Positions 56,833 through 64,000 of a stretch of 64,000 nt of DNA are shown here, one piece after another. The position numbers and the translations under genes were made by a program. Within the stretch, counting starts at the first letter, position 1. Each line of letters begins with the position of its first letter. The stretch spans positions 1 to 64,000 of the forward strand of contig CBDCGX010000032.1 in NCBI GenBank assembly GCA_965216965.1, given 5' to 3'. The notes beneath the pieces are model-generated. The model saw only the letters and a list, made by a program, of their open reading frames with translations, had not been told where the DNA came from and did not search any database. This DNA comes from CBDAKK01 sp965216965. GTDB taxonomy: Bacteria; Spirochaetota; Spirochaetia; WTKD01; G963693115.

Positions 56833-59382
56833 TTATTTCTTTCGTAAAGGAGAATGACCTGATTTTTGTTTTTTTGTAGTATGAGGATGTATTTTCTGAG
56901 GAATAGTTCCAAAGGCAAGACGAGGAAATAATAAAGCAAATACTTCTTCTATGGTTGATACGGGGTAGATAGTAAGGCCTTTTTGTATATATTGAGGAAT
57001 CTCTTGCAAATCGCTTATATTGCTATTGGGAATAATTATATTCTTAATCTTATTTCTTCTTGCCGCAACAATTTTCTCTCTTAATCCTCCTATGGGTAGG
57101 ACTTTCCCAATAAGTGAAAGTTCGCCTGTCATTGCAAAAGTAGTATTTATTCTCTTCTTAAGTATGAAAGAGAAGAGAGCACTTGCCATAGTAATGCCTG
57201 CAGAAGGACCGTCTTTGGGAGTAGCTCCTTCTGGAACATGAAGATGTATATCATGTGTTGAAAAAAAATCGTACGATTCCGTTTCTGTTTTTTGTAAAAT
57301 AATTGCATCGCTGTCTTCATTATTTGTAGCTTTCTTGTTTTTTTGTGAGGAATAGAGAGGGTAATATAATTTTACAAGGGAAAGGGCAATATGAGCTGAT
57401 TCTTTCATAACATCTCCTAAAGTACCAGTTAAGGTAAATGCTCCCTTCCCTTTGTATGCTTGTGCTTCTATTAAGAGCACGTCTCCTCCTACAGATGTCC
57501 ATGCAAGTCCAAGTGCTGTGCCAACGTGGGTTGCTCTTTTTATTATATTTTCTTTAAATGGAGCGATGCCTAGATATGTTTTAAGATTATCTGAGGTTAC
57601 ATTATATTTTTTCGATAGGGAAAATGAGCGATGTGTAGGTTTTTTCCCTTTTTTCTTTTGTATATCTTCCTTGTTTTGTATTTTTTGTGTTAGTATTTTT
57701 CTAATGATTGTGTCAATGTATTGTTCAAATTTTCGCATCCCAGCTTCTCGAGCATAGTTTTCGCTTATTTCACCTAGAATGGTATTGGAGAACACAATAG
57801 AGGATGAAGCAATTCCGTGCCGTTTAAGAGATTTTGGAATAATATATTTTCGTGCTATAGAGATCTTTTCCTTATCAATATATCCCGATAGATGTATGAT
57901 TTCCATCCTATCTATGAGAGGAGGAGGGACGGTATGAAGTGTATTTGCTGTAGTGATAAAGAATATCTTTGAAAGATCAAATGGGATATCTATATACATA
58001 TCTCTAAAATGAATATTCTGCACTGGATCAAGTACCTCAAGCAAAGCCGAAGACGGATCCCCTTGGATTCCACTTGATATTTTATCTATTTCGTCAATAA
58101 CAAAGACGGGATCATTTTCTTTTACATATAAGAGCCCTTGTATTATCTTTCCCGGCATAGCTCCTATATATGTACGTCGATGCCCCTTGATTTCTGCCTC
58201 ATCTCTCATTCCGCCTACAGAGAAATGATAGAGTTTTTTTCCTAATGCATGTGCTATTGACCGAGCTATTGATGTCTTTCCCACCCCAGGAGGACCTACT
58301 AAACAAATAATAGATTTTGTCTCTGACTTTTCAATTTTTGATATTGCTAAATGTTCTATGATGCGTTCTTTTACTTTTTGCATTCCATAATGTTCTTTGT
58401 CAAGAATTTTTTTTGCAAATGATAGATCTATAGGTTTTCTTTTTGTATTTTCCCATGGAAGATCAATTATTTTTTCAAGATAACTTAGAAGTACATTGTA
58501 TTCAGGGTTGTGAGGGTCTAATATTTCAAATCTTTTTACCTCTTTATTTACATGTGTTCTTACATCCTCTGGGAGGGGGAGATCTGTAAGTTTTTTTTGA
58601 ATTGCCCTTATTTCACTTTCTTTACCATCTGGCTCGCCTAGTTCTTTCTTTATTTCTTTGACCATTTCTTTTAGGAAATGCCTTCGTTTATGTTTTTCTA
58701 CGGAGTTATTTATTTGGTTTTGTATTCGTTTTTGAATCTTAAGAAGTTCTTGTTCGCGGTTTACAAACATAAGCACTGTTTCCATTCGTTTTTGTATGTC
58801 TATGGTTTCAAGAATATTTTGTTGTTCTTCTCTTTTTAAGTCAAGTATTGCACTTAAAAAATCTGCAATCTGTCCGGGGTGGTCTATGTTTACCATGTTT
58901 AATCGCACTTCTTCGGAAAAAAGAGGATTGTTTTCAAGGATCTTTTTCATTTCAGTTATGAGAGATCTAGTGAGTACTGTGACCTCTGGAGTTCGCTCTT
59001 TGGGTTCTTCTATATATTGCACTCGTGCAATGAGAGGAGGAGTATATTGTAGCTCGTTTTTAATTATAAATCTATTATTAACTATAAAGAATATATTGTA
59101 GCCACCATCGGGAAGATTGATTTTCTTTTGTATTTTTATTATAACGCCAGTTCTGTAAAGGTTAGTAAATCTATAAGCAGATTCTGAATGAGGATCTTTG
59201 AGGAGTGTCATTCCAAGAAAGTTATTTGTATTGATACTATTATCTATTATCTTCATAAGCTGTTTATTATTCGTCATAACTTGCGATACCATACCTGGAA
59301 ATATAGGTTTGTTTTCTAAAGGATAGATCACAAGTTGACTTGGAAAGGAACTAGAGAATAATATAAGGTTGTCTTTTTTCAT
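56833..59382 (-). CDS. lon: ATP-dependent protease Lon
   Basis: An 849-aa AAA+ serine protease for quality control and regulatory proteolysis. The N-terminal substrate domain (VIYPLENKPIFPGM) is followed by Walker A GPPGVGKTS, Walker B DPVFVIDEIDK, and the protease domain with the catalytic Ser in KDGPSAGITMA and Lys in GLREKIVAARR. The C-terminus is extended and basic. All catalytic residues are present. Confidence 0.95.
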   Translation of the reverse strand: MKKDNLILFSSSFPSQLVIYPLENKPIFPGMVSQVMTNNKQLMKIIDNSINTNNFLGMTLLKDPHSESAYRFTNLYRTGVIIKIQKKINLPDGGYNIFFIVNNRFIIKNELQYTPPLIARVQYIEEPKERTPEVTVLTRSLITEMKKILENNPLFSEEVRLNMVNIDHPGQIADFLSAILDLKREEQQNILETIDIQKRMETVLMFVNREQELLKIQKRIQNQINNSVEKHKRRHFLKEMVKEIKKELGEPDGKESEIRAIQKKLTDLPLPEDVRTHVNKEVKRFEILDPHNPEYNVLLSYLEKIIDLPWENTKRKPIDLSFAKKILDKEHYGMQKVKERIIEHLAISKIEKSETKSIICLVGPPGVGKTSIARSIAHALGKKLYHFSVGGMRDEAEIKGHRRTYIGAMPGKIIQGLLYVKENDPVFVIDEIDKISSGIQGDPSSALLEVLDPVQNIHFRDMYIDIPFDLSKIFFITTANTLHTVPPPLIDRMEIIHLSGYIDKEKISIARKYIIPKSLKRHGIASSSIVFSNTILGEISENYAREAGMRKFEQYIDTIIRKILTQKIQNKEDIQKKKGKKPTHRSFSLSKKYNVTSDNLKTYLGIAPFKENIIKRATHVGTALGLAWTSVGGDVLLIEAQAYKGKGAFTLTGTLGDVMKESAHIALSLVKLYYPLYSSQKNKKATNNEDSDAIILQKTETESYDFFSTHDIHLHVPEGATPKDGPSAGITMASALFSFILKKRINTTFAMTGELSLIGKVLPIGGLREKIVAARRNKIKNIIIPNSNISDLQEIPQYIQKGLTIYPVSTIEEVFALLFPRLAFGTIPQKIHPHTTKKQKSGHSPLRKK

Positions 59383-59466
59383 CTTCTATAAATATAAGAA
59401 TAGTAAAATTTTAATAATAATACAATACATATATGCAAAGAGAGAGTTGATGATAAAATATTAGGA

Positions 59467-61119
59467 TTATCTTTTAGTATAAAGAAAGAAAACTATTCTT
59501 CCCAAAAAACATAGTGATGTAAGAATAAGAAGGGTTATTGCAAACCAGTCGCCTGCACGAGTATACAATGTATATTGAGGCGTATATATAGGAATATCGG
59601 CAACTATACTTTCTTTTGTAAAAGAATCTAACATGTTGGTTATTGTACCATTGGGAGTAATGATAGCTGTCATTCCAGAATTAGCGCTTCGTACAACTGA
59701 CCTACGATTTTCTATTGCTCTCAATATAGAAAGTTGAAGATGTTGCATTGCATTTGCTTCCACTCCTGACCACGCGTCATTGGTAATGTTTATGAGAATT
59801 TGAGCACCAGCACGGACGAATTTTGCATTTTGTAAGCCAAACCCATCTTCAAAACAAATGGGAGTAGAAAATGAGACCGTTTCCCCTTCAAAAACAGTGT
59901 GTTCAGTCCCTGGTAGCCAGAAAATTGCATCATTTTCTTTTAATACATTATAGAACCATCTAAAAGTATTTCTATAGGGAAAAGATTCCGAAAAAGGAAC
60001 GAGATGAATCTTATAATAAGCATCTTTTCGCTCTGCTCCTCTAAAAAACAGGGCAGCATTGTACCTTGAGGGATCATCAGGAGAGAGATTTCTTTCTCTT
60101 TGCTCTTTTGGACCAATACGTTCACCATTGCCTATGAGAAATTCTGTATTTGGATATTTTTCTAAAAAATGCATGAGTCGTTGTATCAATCTAAAATACT
60201 GTTGATTTTCTCTGTATTTTGTATGGTAATAAATAGAAGGAACAAATGCAGTTTCTGACCATACAACTATGTCGGGAGCGTTAGCTGTATCTTGCATTGT
60301 TTCTTCTGTTATTCTTGTAAGCGTTTCAAAAGATTCTGTATATGATTGGAAGCCACCTTTCCATGGATCAGTGTTGTGTTGGAGAAGTGCTACTTTTGTT
60401 GTGCGGGTATTTGGAAGTGCTTTTATAAATATAGATTGGGCTATTATGCCATATATCACAATACCCCAAAACACGATAGCATAGAGAATAATACTGCTTA
60501 TTATAATTCTATTTTTGAAAATATCTTGAAACGTTTGTATTGTTTTTATTATATATGCGATGAGCAATGATGGAAATGCAACAATAAGTGATGGCATCCA
60601 TACTCCCAAAACATCAGCACTTTGTATGAGTAGGGGCTGAAAAGACATTGAATAGCCTAAAAGCCCAAACCCATAACCTAAAAACCCTTGTGTGCGCAAG
60701 TACTCATAAGACATCCATATGAGTACTTGTATTAAAAACCAAAATTTTCCAAAGTACTTATAAGCGATAACAAAAAGAGGGAGGACGATGGAAAAATATA
60801 TTCCATATATAATGGGAACAACTAAAAATGACAAGGGATTAAAAGTACCTAACCAGTAATTAAAAAGTATATAGGTTAGCATGCCATAGAAAAAGCCCCA
60901 AGGAATTGCAGATATTATTCGTATTCTTGTCGATAAGAGAGAAAACGGTATGAGCACAAAAAAACCTAGAGGAAATATGCCAAATCTAAAAAAATAATTA
61001 GGAAAGGCAAGAGCAAAAAGCACTGCGGCAAGAATTACCAATGTTGCATTTTGGAAAAAGTATAAAAAATGAAAATGTGGTTTTATTATAGGAGACATAT
61101 GGACAGAGTTCTTTGCCAT
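59467..61119 (-). CDS. lnt: apolipoprotein N-acyltransferase
   Basis: The last step of lipoprotein maturation, N-acylation of the Cys. The 550-aa protein has an N-terminal membrane domain of about eight segments and a nitrilase-like domain with catalytic Glu in VWSETAF, Lys in YYKIHLVPFSE and Cys in ICFEDGF. Its presence agrees with the many lipoproteins in the window and a Gram-negative-type envelope. A TATAAT at 61133-61128 lies 9 nt before the ATG. Confidence 0.94.
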   Translation of the reverse strand: MAKNSVHMSPIIKPHFHFLYFFQNATLVILAAVLFALAFPNYFFRFGIFPLGFFVLIPFSLLSTRIRIISAIPWGFFYGMLTYILFNYWLGTFNPLSFLVVPIIYGIYFSIVLPLFVIAYKYFGKFWFLIQVLIWMSYEYLRTQGFLGYGFGLLGYSMSFQPLLIQSADVLGVWMPSLIVAFPSLLIAYIIKTIQTFQDIFKNRIIISSIILYAIVFWGIVIYGIIAQSIFIKALPNTRTTKVALLQHNTDPWKGGFQSYTESFETLTRITEETMQDTANAPDIVVWSETAFVPSIYYHTKYRENQQYFRLIQRLMHFLEKYPNTEFLIGNGERIGPKEQRERNLSPDDPSRYNAALFFRGAERKDAYYKIHLVPFSESFPYRNTFRWFYNVLKENDAIFWLPGTEHTVFEGETVSFSTPICFEDGFGLQNAKFVRAGAQILINITNDAWSGVEANAMQHLQLSILRAIENRRSVVRSANSGMTAIITPNGTITNMLDSFTKESIVADIPIYTPQYTLYTRAGDWFAITLLILTSLCFLGRIVFFLYTKR

Positions 61120-61127
61120 AGTGTATT

Positions 61128-61133
61128 ATTATA
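61128..61133 (-). promoter_or_regulatory. -10 box TATAAT before lnt
   Basis: TATAAT on the minus strand ends 9 nt before the lnt ATG at 61119. It suggests a leaderless or nearly leaderless lnt transcript. Confidence 0.4.
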
Positions 61134-61146
61134 TCATCTTTATACT

Positions 61147-61485
61147 TTATGAAGAATTATCTTTTAGAGAATGGTCTGCATCCCATACAGAAGATTGAAG
61201 GTCTTTTCCCGCTTTAAAAAGTACTACCGTGTGTTTTGGTACTGTTATTTGTTTTCCTGTACGAGGGTTTCGAGCATGAAGTTTCTCCTTTCTTTCTTTT
61301 AAAATAAATGTACCAAATCCTCGTAATTCTATTTCTTTTCCATTCTTTAGGGCGTTACTTGTGGATTCCAAGAATGAATCTACAATGAGTTGTATAAGGG
61401 TTTTCGAAAACCTCACATTTTTATGAGAAGAATAAAGAGTATTAAATATTTCTGAAACAATATTGGATTTTGTATGTCTACTCAA
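61147..61485 (-). CDS. HU-family DNA-binding protein
   Basis: A 112-aa HU/IHF-type nucleoid protein. Core motifs are TKSNIVSEIFNTL at the start, ELRGFGTFILKERKEK, and the DNA-binding arm RNPRTGKQITVP. The start is TTG at 61485, with no ATG or GTG available upstream of the conserved N-terminus. The C-terminus has a short Asp/Ser tail beyond HU. It lies between lnt and rpsT. Confidence 0.9.
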   Translation of the reverse strand: MSRHTKSNIVSEIFNTLYSSHKNVRFSKTLIQLIVDSFLESTSNALKNGKEIELRGFGTFILKERKEKLHARNPRTGKQITVPKHTVVLFKAGKDLQSSVWDADHSLKDNSS

Positions 61486-61500
61486 GAAAATATAAAAAAA

Positions 61501-61833
61501 TTATTTTGTAGATGAAACACTGCTTGTAGAAGAGGCAGTGTCTTTTGTGGAAGAGACTTCTTTTTTTGTTTTCATAAAATGGAAGTAAAGTCGAGATTTA
61601 AGTCGCGCACTTTTATTTTTGTGAAACACGCCCTTGCTTGTGGCTTTGTCTATATATTTTATAGCAGCATCAAAGCGTTTTTTTAACTCTATAAGCTTTT
61701 CTGGGTCTGTCAAATCATGATGTTTTTGATATGCCTTAATAGTAGTTTTTGTTTTTGAAACAACTATTTTGTTTTTCATAGTTTTTTTCTTATCTTGTAG
61801 TATTCGTTTTTTTGCCGATTTTATATTCGCCAT
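61501..61833 (-). CDS. rpsT: small ribosomal subunit protein bS20
   Basis: A 110-aa S20 protein with the typical Lys-rich helices: ANIKSAKKRILQDKK, FDAAIKYIDKATSKGVFHKN and KSARLKSRLY. The last 18 residues (SSTKDTASSTSSVSSTK) are a Ser/Thr-rich tail not usual in S20, though a C-terminal extension of this kind is probably harmless. It starts the short rpsT-HU run. Confidence 0.93.
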   Translation of the reverse strand: MANIKSAKKRILQDKKKTMKNKIVVSKTKTTIKAYQKHHDLTDPEKLIELKKRFDAAIKYIDKATSKGVFHKNKSARLKSRLYFHFMKTKKEVSSTKDTASSTSSVSSTK

Positions 61834-61936
61834 ATAAATAATTATTACATATTTATATAATATATGTCAATAAATAATTATTTATAATATTGATATTTTT
61901 CTGCAATTAAATGTTAAAAAAGTAATGTTTTTATCA

Positions 61937-61942
61937 TATAAT
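61937..61942 (+). promoter_or_regulatory. -10 box TATAAT at leaderless spacing
   Basis: TATAAT ends 7 nt before the transporter ATG at 61949. No Shine-Dalgarno sequence. Confidence 0.45.
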
Positions 61943-61948
61943 TAAACT

Positions 61949-63223
61949 ATGAGTGTAGAATATAAGGTTTCTGGGTCCTCAACTCAGGGTTTAGTGGGTG
62001 CTACCCTTGGTTTTTTTATTGGCTTTGCAGCAGTTACTCTGTTTGCTCCGCTTGTTAACTTTTTAAGTCTTACTCCGGTAGAAAAGGGCTTATTGCTGTC
62101 TATATCAAGTTTGACGGGTTCTTTATTGCGTATTCCTTTTGCTGCCTTTGTTGACACGACGGGTGGTCGTAAACCTATGTTAATCCTTTTGACACTTGCA
62201 ATTATTGGAATGATTAGCATTTACATGTTATTAGGGTTAGATCCTGTAGAAATAAAAAACCGCTTTGGATTATTATTGTTTTCGGGTGCACTAGCAGGGT
62301 GTGGTATTGCGACATTTTCTGTAGGTATAGGGCAAACCTCATATTGGTTTCCACAAAAAACACAAGGGAAAGCATTAGGTATTTATGCTGGAGTTGGCAA
62401 TCTTGCCCCCGGTATTTTTGTCTTTCTTATTACTAACTATTTATTAAAATCACTAGGACTACGCTATACATATTTACTTTGGGCAGTGATCCTATTTATG
62501 GGTACTATTTTTTATTTTTTTATTGGACGAAATGCTTGGTTTTTTCAGCTGCGTGCTCAAGGAGCTGGTGTTGATGAAGCAAAGCAGATTGCGAGCGAAA
62601 AATATAGGCAAGAACTATTGCCAAAAGGCACAGCAATACAGGGGTTAATAGCGTCTGCCAAAATATGGCAAACATGGATAATGGTGTTTGTGTATTTTTT
62701 TAGTTTTGGCGGTTTTCTTGCACTTACAAATTGGTTTAAAGAATTTTTTAATAATTATCATGCCATGACTATTGCAATGGCAGGAGCATTAACTTCTTTT
62801 TATTCTATTGGTGCTTCTATAGCTCGGATTTTTGGGGGGGGGATAGCAGATAAAATTGGAGGAAGAAAAGCTACTAATATTTCTTTATTTATTTCTGGTG
62901 TTGGAGCCTTGTTATTAGCGCTTACTGGTAATTATGTAATTAACTTGATAGGACTTGTTTTTATGACAGTAGGCATGGGTATAGTAAATGCAGGTGTATT
63001 TAAAATGCTGCCGCGTTTTGTACCCCACGCAGTAGGTGGTGCGGCAGGCTGGGTAGGAGGACTAGGAGCTCTTGGGGGCTTTGTTCTGCCCAATATTCTT
63101 TCACAATTTTTAAGTACAGGTGCTGCTGGAGATGCTGGCTATTTGAAGGGCTTCTATGTTTTTGTGGTACTAATAGTTATATCATTGGTCTTGGTGAATT
63201 TATTGCCAAAAAAAGATTTGTAG
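61949..63223 (+). CDS. NarK/NasA-type nitrate/nitrite transporter (MFS)
   Basis: A 424-aa major facilitator with twelve membrane segments. The nitrate signature GIGQTSYWFPQKTQGKALG and GVGNLAPGIF in the first half mark the NarK/NrtP group, and IADKIGGRKATNISL is the second-half MFS loop. It is followed after 28 nt by a nitrate reductase gene, so nitrate uptake is the best-supported role. It ends in TAG. Confidence 0.92.
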   Translation: MSVEYKVSGSSTQGLVGATLGFFIGFAAVTLFAPLVNFLSLTPVEKGLLLSISSLTGSLLRIPFAAFVDTTGGRKPMLILLTLAIIGMISIYMLLGLDPVEIKNRFGLLLFSGALAGCGIATFSVGIGQTSYWFPQKTQGKALGIYAGVGNLAPGIFVFLITNYLLKSLGLRYTYLLWAVILFMGTIFYFFIGRNAWFFQLRAQGAGVDEAKQIASEKYRQELLPKGTAIQGLIASAKIWQTWIMVFVYFFSFGGFLALTNWFKEFFNNYHAMTIAMAGALTSFYSIGASIARIFGGGIADKIGGRKATNISLFISGVGALLLALTGNYVINLIGLVFMTVGMGIVNAGVFKMLPRFVPHAVGGAAGWVGGLGALGGFVLPNILSQFLSTGAAGDAGYLKGFYVFVVLIVISLVLVNLLPKKDL

Positions 63224-63251
63224 AATTATATGTAATTTTAAGGAGGCAGTT

Positions 63252-64000
63252 ATGTCAAAGAAAATTTCTTCAATTTGTAATTATTGTGGAGTAGGTTGTA
63301 GTATTGATTATTCCATTGAAGATGATGGAAAAGTAAGTGCTAAAGGAACTCCTCAGTATCCTGTAAATCGGGGCATTCTTTGTCCTAAGGGATTTAAGAT
63401 ACATGAGCCCTTATTATCAGAGGAAAGAGGAACAACTCCTTTGATGAAGAAAAATGGGCAACTCGTACCCGTATCTTGGGATGAGGCAATGCAAGGGTTT
63501 TCATCTAGGGTACATGAAATACAGAATAAGCATGGAAGAAATTCGCTTGCTTATATTAGTACGGGACAGTTGTACACAGAAGAAATGGCAATGTTAGGTC
63601 AGGTGGGACGAACGGGCATGGGAATGGAAGGAGATGGGAACACGCGTCAGTGTATGGCAAGTGCAGTTGTTGCTTATAAGCAAGCATTTGGCTTTGATTC
63701 TCCTCCTTTTACATATGAAGACATTGAACATTCTGATTGTATTATTTTTGTAGGTTCAAATGCATCTATTACGCATCCTATCGTCTTTAATCGAATTAAA
63801 AAAAATAAGAATAATCCAAGGGTGTTTGTAATGGACCCCCGTTATTCAGAGACGGCACAAAAAACGAATGTTCATGTGCCAATAAAACCTAAGCGCGACT
63901 TGATTCTGTTATACATGGTAGCTAAAGAATTAATACGAAGAGATGCACTTGATCATGATTTTATTGATAAACATACAAATGGATTTAATGATTTTAAGGC
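63252..64000 (+). CDS. NasA-like molybdopterin nitrate reductase, C-terminus outside window
   Basis: Only the first 249 codons are inside the window. The N-terminal iron-sulfur cluster has Cys9, Cys12, Cys16 and Cys44 (ICNYCGVGCSIDY and GILCPKGF). The Mo ligand Cys134 is in NTRQCMASAVVAYKQ, followed by FGFDSPPFTYEDIE and VGSNASITHPI, which match assimilatory nitrate reductases; formate dehydrogenases have a different context and often selenocysteine. The neighbouring NarK-type transporter supports nitrate. A perfect AGGAGG precedes the ATG. Confidence 0.88.
   Translation, partial: MSKKISSICNYCGVGCSIDYSIEDDGKVSAKGTPQYPVNRGILCPKGFKIHEPLLSEERGTTPLMKKNGQLVPVSWDEAMQGFSSRVHEIQNKHGRNSLAYISTGQLYTEEMAMLGQVGRTGMGMEGDGNTRQCMASAVVAYKQAFGFDSPPFTYEDIEHSDCIIFVGSNASITHPIVFNRIKKNKNNPRVFVMDPRYSETAQKTNVHVPIKPKRDLILLYMVAKELIRRDALDHDFIDKHTNGFNDFK

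Overview
The window looks like a chromosomal segment of an AT-rich, Gram-negative-type (diderm) bacterium, most likely a spirochaete. The reasons are inferential: several lipoproteins with loose lipoboxes, Lnt, RpoN next to HPr kinase and HPr, a cdaA-cdaR-acpS cluster, an iron transporter of the type known from Brachyspira, and a 23S-5S rRNA pair with no 16S gene upstream. No 16S gene is present to settle the taxonomy. Codon use is strongly A/T-biased. UAG stops are common (for example hom, tctA, cdaA, ptsH, narK).

Layout. 1-1257: a partial lipoprotein gene on the minus strand. 1638-4636: fatty-acid synthesis genes fabD-fabG-fabF. 4646-8027 (minus): hom, prmC and a frameshifted prfA. 8254-13452: a tripartite tricarboxylate transporter operon (tctC-tctB-tctA) sandwiched between two near-identical fetB-type permease genes. 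13532-16964: rRNA promoter, 23S rRNA with flanking processing stem, 5S rRNA and terminator. 16937-17374: a 118-bp tandem repeat array that grows out of the 3' end of 5S. 17375-18235: remains of a type III restriction Res subunit. 18782-22681: a ferric-iron-type ABC transporter. 22653-26501: a DMT exporter, a small lipoprotein, small conserved proteins and a sucrose phosphorylase-like GH13 enzyme.

26590-33419 is a dense housekeeping run: a 29-aa COX24-domain protein, cdaA, cdaR, acpS, DUF2225, truA, UDG and priA. 33537-39258 holds membrane proteins, a metallopeptidase-like lipoprotein, recJ and an M23 peptidase. 39398-39610 is rpsU, which appears to start with AUA. 40575-42423 pairs a steroid 5-alpha-reductase-like membrane enzyme with a 3-beta-HSD-like SDR. 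42514-46151 is rpoN-hprK-ptsH-holA. 47394-50091 (minus) is hisZ-hisG-hisB plus an unknown gene. 50992-61833 is mostly minus strand: DUF188, FemAB-like, metG, VanY-like, lon, lnt, an HU-like protein and rpsT, with a ZIP transporter on the plus strand. 61949-64000 is a nitrate/nitrite transporter followed by the start of a NasA-like nitrate reductase.

Three themes deserve attention. First, the 5S-derived repeat array carries antisense copies of the 5S 3' end. Second, many genes have a TATAAT-like -10 box only 6-10 nt before the start codon and no Shine-Dalgarno sequence, suggesting leaderless mRNAs, whereas others have perfect AGGAGG sites. Third, two genes carry single-base homopolymer frameshifts (prfA and a DUF6653 gene) and two neighbouring genes lack a canonical start codon.
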